Origin: Candidatus Cloacimonadota bacterium
Lineage (GTDB): Bacteria > Muiribacteriota > UBA6191
NCBI GenBank assembly: GCA_023954715.1
Contig: JAGSHD010000013.1
Span: 62,001 to 126,000 of the forward strand
Direction of reading: 5' to 3'
DNA length: 64,000 bases
Under the pieces are notes generated by a model. The model was not told the DNA's origin and ran no database searches. It saw nothing but the letters and a program-made list of their open reading frames with translations. Shown piece by piece: positions 18,765 to 27,513 of the stretch. Position 1 is the first letter of the stretch. Each line of letters opens with the position of its first letter. The translations under genes and the position numbers were made by a program.

Positions 18765-20009
18765 GTGGAGTTTATTAGAAGTATTGCTGGATTAGCAGGA
18801 TTTATTTTTATTGCATGGTGTTTTTCAAAAAACAAAAAGGCAATTAATTGGAAAACAGTGGGGATCGGGATTTCTATACAGTTTTGTTTGGCTGTAGTGG
18901 TTTTAACTGAAACAGTACAACGTATTGTTTTTAAGCCAATCAATGATTTTGTAATTACTCTTTTAGGTTTTTCTGAGGCAGGGGCTAGTTTTGTACTAAA
19001 AAGCTTTGTATCAAACTCAGTAGATCCAGCTAATATTAACTTTGCCTTTTGGGTATTGCCCACAGTCATCTTCTTTTCATCAATTATGGCTTTGTTATAT
19101 CATTTTGGTGTAATGCAACCAGTGATTCAAGCTATCTCTAAAGTAATGCAAAAATTAATGGGTACATCTGGTTCTGAGTCTATGTCTTGTTCAGCTAATA
19201 TTTTTGTAGGTCAAACAGAAGCACCTTTAATGATTAAGCCTTTTATCGACACCATGACAAAAAGTGAGCTTCATGCTGTAATGGTTGGAGGTTTTGGTAC
19301 GGTAGCTGGAGGTGTTTTAGCACTATATGTAGGGATCTTACAAGAAAGTATGCCTAATATTGCAGGACATTTGGCTACGGCATCTGTAATGGCTGCGCCT
19401 GGTGCTTTAGTGATTTCTAAAATTTTGTATCCCGAAACCGAAGAGTCAAATACCATGGGTGATATACAATTAGATGTAGAAAGTTTAGATTCAAACTTTA
19501 TTGAAGCAGCTGCTAGGGGAGCAACTGAAGGTATGCAACTTTTAATTAACATTGTTGCTATGTTGATTGCATTTGTAGCGTTGGTCACTATGTTAGATCA
19601 GAGTATTCTTTATGTATCTAAACTGATCAACCCTGCCTCTACTTTTTCTTTTACAAGCTTGCTTGGATATTTGTTTATGCCATTTGCTGCTTTAATGGGT
19701 GCTCCTTATCACGAGTGGGCATTGGTAGGTCAGCTACTTGGTAAAAAGGTAGTTTTAACTGAGCTCTTAGCATATGCAGAAATGTCATCTATGATTAAAG
19801 CAGGAACAATATCTGCTAAATCTCAGTTGCTATGTTCGTATGCATTATGTGGTTTTGCTAACTTTGCTAGTATTGGTATTCAAATCGGTGGACTTGGTGC
19901 CATGGCTCCAAATCGAAAGAGCGAGCTAGCTACCATGGGATTATCTGCCATGTTTGGTGGAATGCTTGTAACTTGTTGTACAGCAACAATAGCTGGAGCA
20001 TTTTTCTAA
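18765..20009 (+). CDS. nupC: NupC-family concentrative nucleoside transporter
   Basis: This inner-membrane symporter imports nucleosides with an ion gradient. The GTG follows AGGAG by about 8 bases. The 414 residues contain the family's hydrophobic helices and conserved segments, including GQTEAPLMIKPFI, a gating domain with MGAPYHEWALVGQLLGKKVV, and the C-terminal GFANFASIGIQIGG motif. It is cotranscribed with rapZ, and a terminator follows. Imported nucleosides could feed the salvage pathway in which tmk acts. Which nucleosides or which ion (H+ or Na+) it uses is not readable with confidence. Confidence 0.92.
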   Translation: MEFIRSIAGLAGFIFIAWCFSKNKKAINWKTVGIGISIQFCLAVVVLTETVQRIVFKPINDFVITLLGFSEAGASFVLKSFVSNSVDPANINFAFWVLPTVIFFSSIMALLYHFGVMQPVIQAISKVMQKLMGTSGSESMSCSANIFVGQTEAPLMIKPFIDTMTKSELHAVMVGGFGTVAGGVLALYVGILQESMPNIAGHLATASVMAAPGALVISKILYPETEESNTMGDIQLDVESLDSNFIEAAARGATEGMQLLINIVAMLIAFVALVTMLDQSILYVSKLINPASTFSFTSLLGYLFMPFAALMGAPYHEWALVGQLLGKKVVLTELLAYAEMSSMIKAGTISAKSQLLCSYALCGFANFASIGIQIGGLGAMAPNRKSELATMGLSAMFGGMLVTCCTATIAGAFF

Positions 20010-20025
20010 AATAAACTTATAAGTA

Positions 20026-20064
20026 AAAGCCCTGAAGCACTGCAAATGTTTTAGGGCTTTTTTT
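20026..20064 (+). terminator. Rho-independent terminator after nupC
   Basis: AAAGCCCT (20026-20033) pairs with AGGGCTTT (20053-20060), followed by a T run to 20064. It ends the rapZ-nupC transcript and faces the convergent MORN genes. Confidence 0.85.
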
Positions 20065-20143
20065 GATACAGATAAAATGGGGACTTAGTTCGTTGGTGTA
20101 TCTTTTGTTAAATGCTAAATTTAGTCTTCAAAATTAGTATTAG

Positions 20144-20869
20144 CTACTTTCTTTTAGAATCTCGATAATATGTTGTTCCACCTGTGAATATAGAGCACTT
20201 ATCTTTTTGAAAAACGCATTCAACATATTTACCATCTGTATAGATAATTTTACCAAGTCCATCACGAAGTCCTCTTTTGAAATCTCCTAGGTATTTTTCT
20301 CCATTGATATAGTGTAATGTTCCTTTGGTTCTACGGCCTCTCCAAAAGCTACCCTCATACTTTTGTCCACTTGGCCAAGTCATTGTACCGGTCCCAGCAT
20401 ATTCATCCCATCGAAATTGACCTGTATAGATGATACCGTTTTGTTGGGTATGAGTTCCTTGTAGAATCTCGCCATTATTCCAAACTCCGGTTAAAGTTGA
20501 GCCGTCAGAGTAAACTAACTTGCCGCTTCCGTGTAACTTTCCGAAAGCTACAAACCCTGTATAGTGGTTACCATTGCTCCACTTTTGAGTTCCGCTACCG
20601 TGTTGTACACCGTTTGAAAAAACACCCTTAGCACTTTGCTTAAATTTACCATTTTGATACCAGAATAATGAACCAGACCCATTAGCATAGCCATTTTTAC
20701 ATTGACCTTCATACTTTATTGTTTCATTAGGTAGTGGGTTAAAGTTTCTAACTTTACACTTGGTTGTTTGGTCTACAATATATACATATTTTTTTTTATC
20801 TATTGGGACTACGGTAGCGAAAGTTGTTGAAGATAGAATGATAGAAGCAATTAGGGTATTGAGTTTCAT
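20144..20869 (-). CDS. Secreted MORN-repeat protein (second of a pair)
   Basis: The start at 20869 is chosen for its ribosome site (AAGGA, 5 bases before ATG) and the signal peptide (MKLNTLIASIILSSTTFA). The 241-residue product has about seven MORN repeats, with units such as YTGFVAFGKLHGSGKLVYSD and YLGDFKRGLRDGLGKIIYTD, and ends in a short Cys-containing tail. MORN repeats form an extended beta ladder that binds lipids or proteins. It lies 23 bases after a close paralog and shares its layout: signal peptide, Lys/Cys segment (KCKVRNFNPL), then repeats. It is likely periplasmic or surface-located; its role is unknown. Confidence 0.8.
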   Translation of the reverse strand: MKLNTLIASIILSSTTFATVVPIDKKKYVYIVDQTTKCKVRNFNPLPNETIKYEGQCKNGYANGSGSLFWYQNGKFKQSAKGVFSNGVQHGSGTQKWSNGNHYTGFVAFGKLHGSGKLVYSDGSTLTGVWNNGEILQGTHTQQNGIIYTGQFRWDEYAGTGTMTWPSGQKYEGSFWRGRRTKGTLHYINGEKYLGDFKRGLRDGLGKIIYTDGKYVECVFQKDKCSIFTGGTTYYRDSKRK

Positions 20870-20892
20870 TTGATTCCTTGCGTTGACGTGAC

Positions 20893-21582
20893 TTACTTTT
20901 GTTTTTGCGAGGATGGGCATTTGCCATTTACAAAATTACATTTTAAAACTTTACCACTTTTGAATGTGACGGTACCTTCTCCGTATGCAAGTCCATCTTT
21001 AAAGGGTCCTTTATATTGATCCCCATTTGGAAGGTATAAAACTCCATGAGTTTGTTTACCTTTTAAAAATTTACCTTTATATCTAACTTTATTTGGCCAA
21101 GTAAGTTCACCAAATCCGTCGTAGTTCTCTGACGCAAACTGCCCAGTATATTTCATACCGTTTTTTAGAAAGTGGGTATCTTTTTTAAGTTCATTATTTT
21201 GCCAAACTCCAGCAAGCTTAGACTTGTCTCGCAGTAGCATCTCACCCTGTCCATGTAAAAGGCCGTTTGATATTGTTCCTCGATACTCCATACCGGTGAT
21301 CCATCTTCTAGAGCCTTTGCCGTGGAGTAGTCCATTTAAAAATGTACCCTTGTCCTCATGATCAAAAATACAATATTCATACCATCTGACGCTTCTTTGG
21401 CCGTTGACATATCCATTTTTACATTTTCCGGAGTATTCAATACTCTGGCCTTTTATAGGTTTTAATTTTTTGACTTTGCACTTTGATTCTTTATCTATCA
21501 TGTAATCAAGGGTGTTCTGTGATGAGGTAAAGATTGATGGCGTTAATATGACGCTTAGTAATAATACTAATTTTAGTTTCAT
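20893..21582 (-). CDS. Secreted MORN-repeat protein (first of a pair)
   Basis: The start is ATG 21582, preceded by AGGA and followed by a signal peptide (MKLKLVLLLSVILTPSIFTSS). The 229 residues hold a run of MORN repeats such as YRGTISNGLLHGQGEMLLRD and YKGPFKDGLAYGEGTVTFKS. It shares the KCKVKKLKPIKG lead-in and the C-terminal Cys pattern with its downstream partner, so the pair arose by duplication. Its ribosome site directly follows the T-run of the pgk terminator (minus strand), so some transcripts may be pgk read-through. Confidence 0.8.
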   Translation of the reverse strand: MKLKLVLLLSVILTPSIFTSSQNTLDYMIDKESKCKVKKLKPIKGQSIEYSGKCKNGYVNGQRSVRWYEYCIFDHEDKGTFLNGLLHGKGSRRWITGMEYRGTISNGLLHGQGEMLLRDKSKLAGVWQNNELKKDTHFLKNGMKYTGQFASENYDGFGELTWPNKVRYKGKFLKGKQTHGVLYLPNGDQYKGPFKDGLAYGEGTVTFKSGKVLKCNFVNGKCPSSQKQK

Positions 21583-21591
21583 ATAATTCCT

Positions 21592-21630
21592 AAAAAAAAC
21601 ACCCCTAAATATTATCATATAAAGGGGTTT
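21592..21630 (-). terminator. Rho-independent terminator after pgk
   Basis: On the minus strand ACCCCT (complement of 21628-21623) pairs with AGGGGT (complement of 21606-21601), followed by a run of eight T. It lies 20 bases after the pgk stop and ends almost at the ribosome site of the first MORN gene. Confidence 0.8.
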
Positions 21631-21649
21631 TTGATGGGTTATTTATAGT

Positions 21650-22822
21650 TTAAGATAAAGCTTCGATTCCGGGAAGAATTTTACCTTCTAAAAACTCAAG
21701 ACTAGCGCCACCACCAGTGGAAATATGATCCATTTTATCCTCATATCCCATTTGTGTAACTGCGGCAACAGAGTCGCCTCCACCAACAATCGTTTTTGAA
21801 TTTAGTACAGCCATTGTTTCACATACAACTTTGGTACCTGATGCATAATCAGCAATTTCAAAAATCCCCATAGGGCCATTCCATAAAACCGTTTTAGCAG
21901 ATTTTAGTAGGTCGCAATATTGCTTTTCTGTTTCAGAGCCAATATCAACTCCCATTGTTCCTTTTGGAATAGAGTTAACAGATACGTTTTGTGTCCCTGA
22001 ACTTTCTTTAATTTCAGAAGTAACTCGTACATCACTAGGAAGTACTAGTTTGTTTGGAAACTCTGCCATGATGCTTTTGGCATTTTCTAAAAAATCATCT
22101 TCACAAAGTGAGTTACCAATATCTAAACCCTGTGCTTTATAAAAGGTGAAGATCATTCCTCCACCAAGTAGTACTTTATCTGATTTTTCGAGTAGGCTTT
22201 TTAGCACTGTAAGTTTACTTGAGACTTTACTACCCCCAAGAAGAGTAATGAGAGGTTTATCTGGTGCAGTCAAAACTCCTCCTAGATACTCAATCTCTTT
22301 TTCAAGTAATAATCCAGGAGCACCGGGTAATAAAGTAGCAATTTGATAGGTGGATGCATGGGCTCTATGGGCTGTACCAAAGGCATCGTTTACATAAAAT
22401 TGAGCATGTTTAGAGAGTTTTTTAGCAAAATCAAGATCATTGGCTGTTTCTTCACTGTAAAAACGTAGGTTTTCGAGTAAAATAATACATTTTTCGCCTT
22501 TATGATCATTAACGGCTTTATCCACAGACTCACCGATGCAATCATTAACAAAGTAAACAGGAGAGGAAACTAGCTCATTCAGTCTTTTAGCGACGGGCTC
22601 AAGACTAAGATCTTTATTGATTTTACCTTTTGGTCGGCCTAAATGGGATGATAAAAGGATCGTACAACCTTTGTCGAGTAAAAATTGTAGAGTAGGAATG
22701 CTTTTAATAATCCTTGTTTCATCACTAATGACTTTGTCGTTTAAGGGTACATTGAGATCTGCTCTAACGAAAACGACACTATTGCTTAATTCAAGAGTAT
22801 CTAAGGTGTTTTTGGTTTTCAT
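21650..22822 (-). CDS. pgk: Phosphoglycerate kinase
   Basis: This glycolytic enzyme transfers phosphate between 1,3-bisphosphoglycerate and ADP. The ATG at 22822 has GGAGAA just upstream and gives the usual ~390 residues. The family blocks are visible in order: VRADLNVPL, SSHLGRPKG, NDAFGTAHRAHAS, GGSKVSSKL, LGGGMIFTF, NGPMGIFE, GGGDSVAAV and the closing ISTGGGASLEFLEG. It stands alone rather than beside gap or tpi, with its own promoter and terminator. It is divergent from the OPT transporter gene. Confidence 0.97.
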   Translation of the reverse strand: MKTKNTLDTLELSNSVVFVRADLNVPLNDKVISDETRIIKSIPTLQFLLDKGCTILLSSHLGRPKGKINKDLSLEPVAKRLNELVSSPVYFVNDCIGESVDKAVNDHKGEKCIILLENLRFYSEETANDLDFAKKLSKHAQFYVNDAFGTAHRAHASTYQIATLLPGAPGLLLEKEIEYLGGVLTAPDKPLITLLGGSKVSSKLTVLKSLLEKSDKVLLGGGMIFTFYKAQGLDIGNSLCEDDFLENAKSIMAEFPNKLVLPSDVRVTSEIKESSGTQNVSVNSIPKGTMGVDIGSETEKQYCDLLKSAKTVLWNGPMGIFEIADYASGTKVVCETMAVLNSKTIVGGGDSVAAVTQMGYEDKMDHISTGGGASLEFLEGKILPGIEALS

Positions 22823-22859
22823 TTTTTCTCCATATATAATTACGATGCTTGTTGTTTGC

Positions 22860-22888
22860 AGTATACTCCACTCTAATAAACAACACAA
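22860..22888 (-). promoter_or_regulatory. Sigma70-type promoter of pgk
   Basis: Read on the minus strand: TTGTGT (complement of 22883-22888), 17 bases, TATACT (complement of 22860-22865). This is about 40 bases upstream of the pgk start and back-to-back with the OPT promoter at 22922-22949. Confidence 0.55.
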
Positions 22889-22921
22889 TCAGGCATTTGT
22901 GATTAAAAACTCTTTAAAAGA

Positions 22922-22949
22922 TTGACAGCAGAAAATATATGATTAGAAT
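22922..22949 (+). promoter_or_regulatory. Sigma70-type promoter of the OPT transporter gene
   Basis: A perfect TTGACA (22922-22927) is followed after 16 bases by TAGAAT (22944-22949). This leaves an untranslated leader of about 65 bases before the ATG at 23022, which has a good ribosome site (AGAGGA). Confidence 0.6.
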
Positions 22950-23021
22950 TCAGAGTTTTAAAATAAAAAAAATCATATTTTATGAGAGTGCAAATTAAAA
23001 TATCAATTTAAAGAGGATAGT

Positions 23022-25211
23022 ATGGAAGAGAAAAAAGGCTTATCGCCATTAGCTTACGAAGTTATTGATGGAGATGAATACCCACCATTCGTTCCGGCAG
23101 AAGAAAATATGCCAGAGCTGACAATGAAAGCGATCGTCATCGGTGCTTTGATTGGTGCAGTTTTTGGTGCAGCAAATGCTTATTTGGGATTAAGAGTCGG
23201 TTTAACTGTATCAGCGTCAATTCCGGCGGCTGTAATGGCAGTAGCTATTTTTAAAGTTCTAAGAAATGGGACTTTGCTTGAGACAAACATGGTGCAAACA
23301 ATAGGTTCAGCTGGAGAGTCTTTAGCAGCTGGTGTGTGTTTTACGATCCCTGCATTTTTCTTGTTTGGTTTAAATCCATCGCAGTTTCAGATTGTAATCG
23401 TATCCATTTTGGGTGGAGTCATGGGTGTCTTGTTCATGATTCCTCTCAGAAAGTACTTGATTGTTAAAGAGCACGGTAAATTACCATATCCAGAAGGAAC
23501 AGCTTGTGCAGAGGTTTTGATAGCCGGCCAAGGTGATGTTTCTAGAGCTAAGCCATTATTTTATGGAATGGGGCTTGGTGGTTTATATCAATTCTTCATG
23601 AATAGCGATACTTTAGCCATGTGGGCAAAAGGCCCAGAGATTCACTTTAAAGCCATGTCAGAAAAGTTCTCAGGTATGCTTTTAGCAGCAGAAATAACCC
23701 CTGAGCTATTGGGTGTTGGATATATTGTGGGTCCAAGAATCGCGGCGATTATGTTTGCTGGTGGTTTACTTGGTTGGTTTGTGATGATACCAATGATCAT
23801 GATGTTTGGACAATATATTGATGTTGCTATTTATCCTGAAACTACAACTGCTTTAAAAGACATGACTGAGTGGGAAATTTGGTCTAAGTATGTACGTTAT
23901 GTAGGTGCTGGTGGTGTTGCTTTTGCTGGTATATTCTCATTAATAAAGTCTATTCCTGTAATTATTCAAAGTTTTTCAGCTGGAATTAAGGGTTTAGCAT
24001 CAGGGTCTAATAAAGAAGAAAAACGTACTCAACAAGATTTACCAATGAACTTTATATTGTTTGGCTCACTAGCTTTGGCAGTAGCTATTGCAGTTTATCT
24101 ATGTTCTACAGTGTTTCAATCAAATTTAATGGCAGGTGGAATAGCGGCTGTACTAGTAGTTGTTTTCTCCTTCTTTTTTGTAACTGTTTCATCAAGAATC
24201 GTTGGTTTGTTAGGATCTTCTTCTAATCCAATTTCTGGTATGACGATCGCTACACTTATTTTAACTTGTATTGCATTTTTAGCTGCTGGTTTAGGTGGAA
24301 TGGAAAATGTAAGCATTGCAGTTTTGAGTGTCGGTGCTTTTGTTTGTATCGCAGCAGCAATTGCGGGTGATACTTCTCAAGATTTAAAAACTGGTTTTTT
24401 AGCGGGAGCTACCCCAAAAAAGCAACAAATAGGTGAGTTTATAGGAGTGATTGCAGCAGGTCTTACCATGGGATCTGTAATGTATCTTTTAAAAGATGGA
24501 ATTGTCTCTGGTGAATACCCAGCTCCTCAAGCAAATTTAATGAAAATTGTGGTTGAAGGTGTAATGGGAGATAGCTTACCTTGGGCATTAGTTATGGCAG
24601 GAGTCTTTGTTGCTATTTTTATTGAAATGCTGGGGATAAATTCTCTTGCATTTGCGGTAGGGCTTTATTTACCAATGTCTTTGTCGGTGCCAATTATGAT
24701 TGGTGGATTGATTAGACTATGGATTGATTCTTCGACTAAGGATCCAAAGCAAGAGGATAGACGAGAGTCTGGAGTGTTGTATTGTTCTGGATTAATCGCG
24801 GGAGCTGCATTGGTTGGATTGCTGATTGCAGGAATGATTTCTATGAGAAATGATTACAGTTTGGCAGAGTCAATAAATAAAGCGCTAAAAGGTCCTGGAA
24901 TTGTTTTTTCTGATTCAACAAATAAAAGCTTAAAAGTAGATAAAAAAGATGTGAGTGGTAAATACGACTCTACTAATTTACAGTTTAAAGACGAGACTGA
25001 AGTCAAAAAGGTCTATGTACAATGGACAGCTGATGGCAAAACTCATAATCAATCTTTAGATGTTAAGAAGTGGGATAAAAAATGGGTAAAGGTAAGTGGT
25101 GATAAATTAGACGTTTCATCACAAGTACCACACGCTGAAAATAAAGGTATTTTTGCCTTCTTGCTTCTTGCCCTGTCGTTAGTATGGATTGTGCGTCCAG
25201 TGAAAGAGTAA
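23022..25211 (+). CDS. OPT-family oligopeptide/metal-chelate transporter
   Basis: The 729-residue inner-membrane protein belongs to the bacterial OPT family: an N-terminal ELTMKAIVIGALIGAVFGAA helix, the YLGLRVGLTVSASIPAAV motif, the KLPYPEGTACAEVL segment and about 14-16 hydrophobic helices. OPT members import short peptides or metal-siderophore chelates by ion symport. An oddity is a soluble, lysine-rich segment of roughly 90 residues (about 620-710, after NDYSLAESI) just before the last helix. Its own promoter and terminator make it a single-gene unit. The substrate cannot be read from sequence. Confidence 0.92.
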   Translation: MEEKKGLSPLAYEVIDGDEYPPFVPAEENMPELTMKAIVIGALIGAVFGAANAYLGLRVGLTVSASIPAAVMAVAIFKVLRNGTLLETNMVQTIGSAGESLAAGVCFTIPAFFLFGLNPSQFQIVIVSILGGVMGVLFMIPLRKYLIVKEHGKLPYPEGTACAEVLIAGQGDVSRAKPLFYGMGLGGLYQFFMNSDTLAMWAKGPEIHFKAMSEKFSGMLLAAEITPELLGVGYIVGPRIAAIMFAGGLLGWFVMIPMIMMFGQYIDVAIYPETTTALKDMTEWEIWSKYVRYVGAGGVAFAGIFSLIKSIPVIIQSFSAGIKGLASGSNKEEKRTQQDLPMNFILFGSLALAVAIAVYLCSTVFQSNLMAGGIAAVLVVVFSFFFVTVSSRIVGLLGSSSNPISGMTIATLILTCIAFLAAGLGGMENVSIAVLSVGAFVCIAAAIAGDTSQDLKTGFLAGATPKKQQIGEFIGVIAAGLTMGSVMYLLKDGIVSGEYPAPQANLMKIVVEGVMGDSLPWALVMAGVFVAIFIEMLGINSLAFAVGLYLPMSLSVPIMIGGLIRLWIDSSTKDPKQEDRRESGVLYCSGLIAGAALVGLLIAGMISMRNDYSLAESINKALKGPGIVFSDSTNKSLKVDKKDVSGKYDSTNLQFKDETEVKKVYVQWTADGKTHNQSLDVKKWDKKWVKVSGDKLDVSSQVPHAENKGIFAFLLLALSLVWIVRPVKE

Positions 25212-25242
25212 AATCTTTTCAACTAATTACATGATAAAAATA

Positions 25243-25277
25243 AAACCCCTACAATTTTTTGTGGGGGTTTCTTTTTT
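25243..25277 (+). terminator. Rho-independent terminator after the OPT gene
   Basis: AAACCCCTAC (25243-25252) pairs with GTGGGGGTTT (25261-25270) across a short T-rich loop, followed by CTTTTTT. The stem has one G-T pair. Confidence 0.85.
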
Positions 25278-25471
25278 AAGAGACAATCAATTGCTATATG
25301 TTCAGCCATAATTGTTTTTTGTTATATGGAAAATCAAAAAAATTTATCAAAACTATGTTTTGAATAAGATGAGTATCATGAAAAGTACAAAGCCCATTAA
25401 CGTGGGGTTTTATTCAGTAAACAATTGTAAAGCCATTTATATATAGAATGTCAGTAGATTTTTTACATGGA

Positions 25472-25684
25472 TTAGAAGCAAGTACTGTAATAAGACTCTA
25501 GGAGTTCATCATTTGCTTGAATGATTTTGTAGTCATCCCCTAAATGATGCGTAGTTTTAAAACAGTTAGCTTGTTGTATGGAGCTAAAGATTTTATACGG
25601 AGAATTTAGTTTTCCGTAATAGAGTGAAGAAGACTTTCCAAGTTGTAGTAAGTAAGTAATTGTGTTTTTTTGAAATTCAGTCAT
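25472..25684 (-). CDS. Possible small gene, 70 residues, function unknown
   Basis: The ATG at 25684 has GGAG 8 bases upstream; a GTG two codons earlier is an alternative. The product begins MTEFQKNTITYLLQLGKSSS and ends in ESYYSTCF, with no membrane helix or family motif visible. Support is the ribosome site, the otherwise empty gap, and a perfect dyad (25708-25725) just before the gene. It is transcribed away from tldD. It could be a small regulator, a peptide precursor, or a chance frame. Confidence 0.4.
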   Translation of the reverse strand: MTEFQKNTITYLLQLGKSSSLYYGKLNSPYKIFSSIQQANCFKTTHHLGDDYKIIQANDELLESYYSTCF

Positions 25685-25707
25685 GATCACATCTCCATAT
25701 ACTAAAT

Positions 25708-25725
25708 GTTACATATAAATGTAAC
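25708..25725. promoter_or_regulatory. Perfect dyad, candidate operator of the small gene
   Basis: GTTACAT (25708-25714), four bases, then ATGTAAC (25719-25725) is an exact inverted repeat 23 bases upstream of the small minus-strand gene. The position suits an operator overlapping its promoter. The sequence differs from the dyads at 9301-9403. Confidence 0.4.
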
Positions 25726-26067
25726 GAGTTTATCAATAATTAAAGATTAACTTTTATTTTAAGTCCGTCTTACTGTCAGTATTTAAAGTTCAATAATTAA
25801 AAGGCTATAATATAATTATGAAACACTTCTAAAAAGTGTCAATGGCTTTTTAACTTTTTTTATTAGTTTTATGAACTTACTTTAAATAAAAATCGATTAA
25901 TGATAAGAATAGGCATAAAACAAAAAGTGATAGAGTTTCGTTGTTTATTGACTAAAACAAGGCACTTTTACAATAGTTTCAACATATTAAATGTAGTTAG
26001 CTATTAATATAGCCCCGTACAATAAAGATTATCTTTTTAGGAATGGGACTAATATATAAGGATAGAA
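25726..26067. other. Intergenic region upstream of tldD
   Basis: About 340 very AT-rich bases with no open frame. A candidate tldD promoter is TTGACT (25948-25953), 15 bases, TACAAT (25969-25974); the short spacer makes it uncertain. A second TACAAT occurs near 26018. I see no RNA gene. Confidence 0.4.
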
Positions 26068-27513
26068 ATGAAGATTTTATTAAAAAAAGCAATTGACTTG
26101 GCTTTATCGATGGGGGCAGATTATGCAGACATACGATATAGCAAATTTGATTCTGAGAGTATATCAGTTAAAAACGGACAAGTTCAAGGGGTAGACTACC
26201 ATAGTGATTATGGTGTTGGTATCCGAGTTCTTTGTGGTGGGGCATGGGGTTTTGCATCCAATCCAGACCTTGATGATAGCGTTCGGATGGAGACGGTGGT
26301 TAAAAGAGCTGTAGATTTAGCCAAGGCATCTAATAAAGTCTCTGGAAACAACATCGAATTAGCAAAAAAAGAATCTGTGGAAGATGAGTGGGCATCTAAA
26401 TTTGAAGTTGATCCTTTTACAGTTCCTCTTGAAGAAAAGTTAGAGCTGCTGATGAAGTGTTGCGAAGAAATGTCTAAAGTTAGTGGTGTTGCAATTACTA
26501 ATGGTGGATTAGACTTTATTAGAGAAGACCGCCTATATATGGATACAGAAGGTAGTGAAATATCTCAAAAGTTTGTTCAATCAGGTGGAGGGATTTCTTG
26601 TATGTCACTATTAGGAGGAGAAGTTCAGCAGCGTTCTTACCCAAGTGCACATCGAGGAAACCATAATATGGCTGGGTACGAGTTTATTAAGGAGATGGAC
26701 TTTCTACAAGAGGCCCCTAGGCTAGCCAAAGAAGTTGTAGAATTGCATAAAGCTATATTATGTCCTACAGAAAAGATGGACATCATATTGGGTGGATCTC
26801 AGTTAGTATTGCAAGTACACGAATCATGTGGGCATGCTGTTGAGTTAGACAGAGTGTTAGGTTATGAAGCAAACTTTGCTGGTACAAGTTTCTTAACTCT
26901 AGATAAATGGAAAAACTACACCTATGGCTCTAAGAAGGTTAACCTAGTTCAAGACGGTACAACTACTAGAGCTATTGGCAGTGCAAAATATGATGATGAG
27001 GGTGTAGCTTGTACTAAATCTGATTTAGTGAAAGATGGCGAATTTGTTGGATACTTAAAGTCTAGAGATTCTGCTAAATTTGAGAATGGCGTATCCAATG
27101 GAGCTTGTCGTGCTCAAGGTTGGTATAACGTTCCCATCGTTAGAATGACAAACGTACATTTGCTTCCGGGTAACGAAACTCTAGATGAGTTAATTACATC
27201 TACCAAACGCGGTATATTCATGTGTGAGAATCGTTCTTGGTCTATTGATGATAAGCGCTGGAACTTTCAATTTGGGTCTGAACTTGGCTGGATGATAGAG
27301 AACGGAAAAATCACTGGCATGGTCAAAAATCCGACTTATACTGGTATCACCCCTGAGTTTTGGGGAAACTGTGAAGGTGTAGCTTCTAAAGATGAATGGA
27401 AAGTTTGGGGTACACCAAATTGTGGTAAGGGACAGCCTATGCAGGTTATTCGAGTTGGTCACGGAGTTTCGTACGCGAAATTTAAAGATGTAAAAGTAGG
27501 AGTATCGAAATGA
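26068..27513 (+). CDS. tldD: TldD, catalytic subunit of the TldD/TldE metalloprotease
   Basis: TldD/TldE is a cytoplasmic heterodimeric protease that in E. coli matures the microcin B17 precursor and degrades unfolded peptides such as CcdA. The 481 residues carry the zinc motif HExxxH as HESCGH at residues 251-256, within QVHESCGHAVELDRVLG. The N-terminal ADIRYSKFDSESISVKNGQV region and the C-terminal CENRSWSIDDKRWNFQFG and CGKGQPMQVIRVGHG stretches are typical. Its stop overlaps the tldE start (ATGA), ensuring balanced synthesis of both chains. No microcin gene is recognised next to it. Confidence 0.93.
   Translation: MKILLKKAIDLALSMGADYADIRYSKFDSESISVKNGQVQGVDYHSDYGVGIRVLCGGAWGFASNPDLDDSVRMETVVKRAVDLAKASNKVSGNNIELAKKESVEDEWASKFEVDPFTVPLEEKLELLMKCCEEMSKVSGVAITNGGLDFIREDRLYMDTEGSEISQKFVQSGGGISCMSLLGGEVQQRSYPSAHRGNHNMAGYEFIKEMDFLQEAPRLAKEVVELHKAILCPTEKMDIILGGSQLVLQVHESCGHAVELDRVLGYEANFAGTSFLTLDKWKNYTYGSKKVNLVQDGTTTRAIGSAKYDDEGVACTKSDLVKDGEFVGYLKSRDSAKFENGVSNGACRAQGWYNVPIVRMTNVHLLPGNETLDELITSTKRGIFMCENRSWSIDDKRWNFQFGSELGWMIENGKITGMVKNPTYTGITPEFWGNCEGVASKDEWKVWGTPNCGKGQPMQVIRVGHGVSYAKFKDVKVGVSK

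Noticed and set aside
22146-22346. 66-codon plus-strand frame inside pgk
   Set aside because: Antisense to a gene with all phosphoglycerate kinase motifs.
27190-27462. 90-codon minus-strand frame inside tldD
   Set aside because: Antisense shadow of the conserved C-terminal part of TldD.
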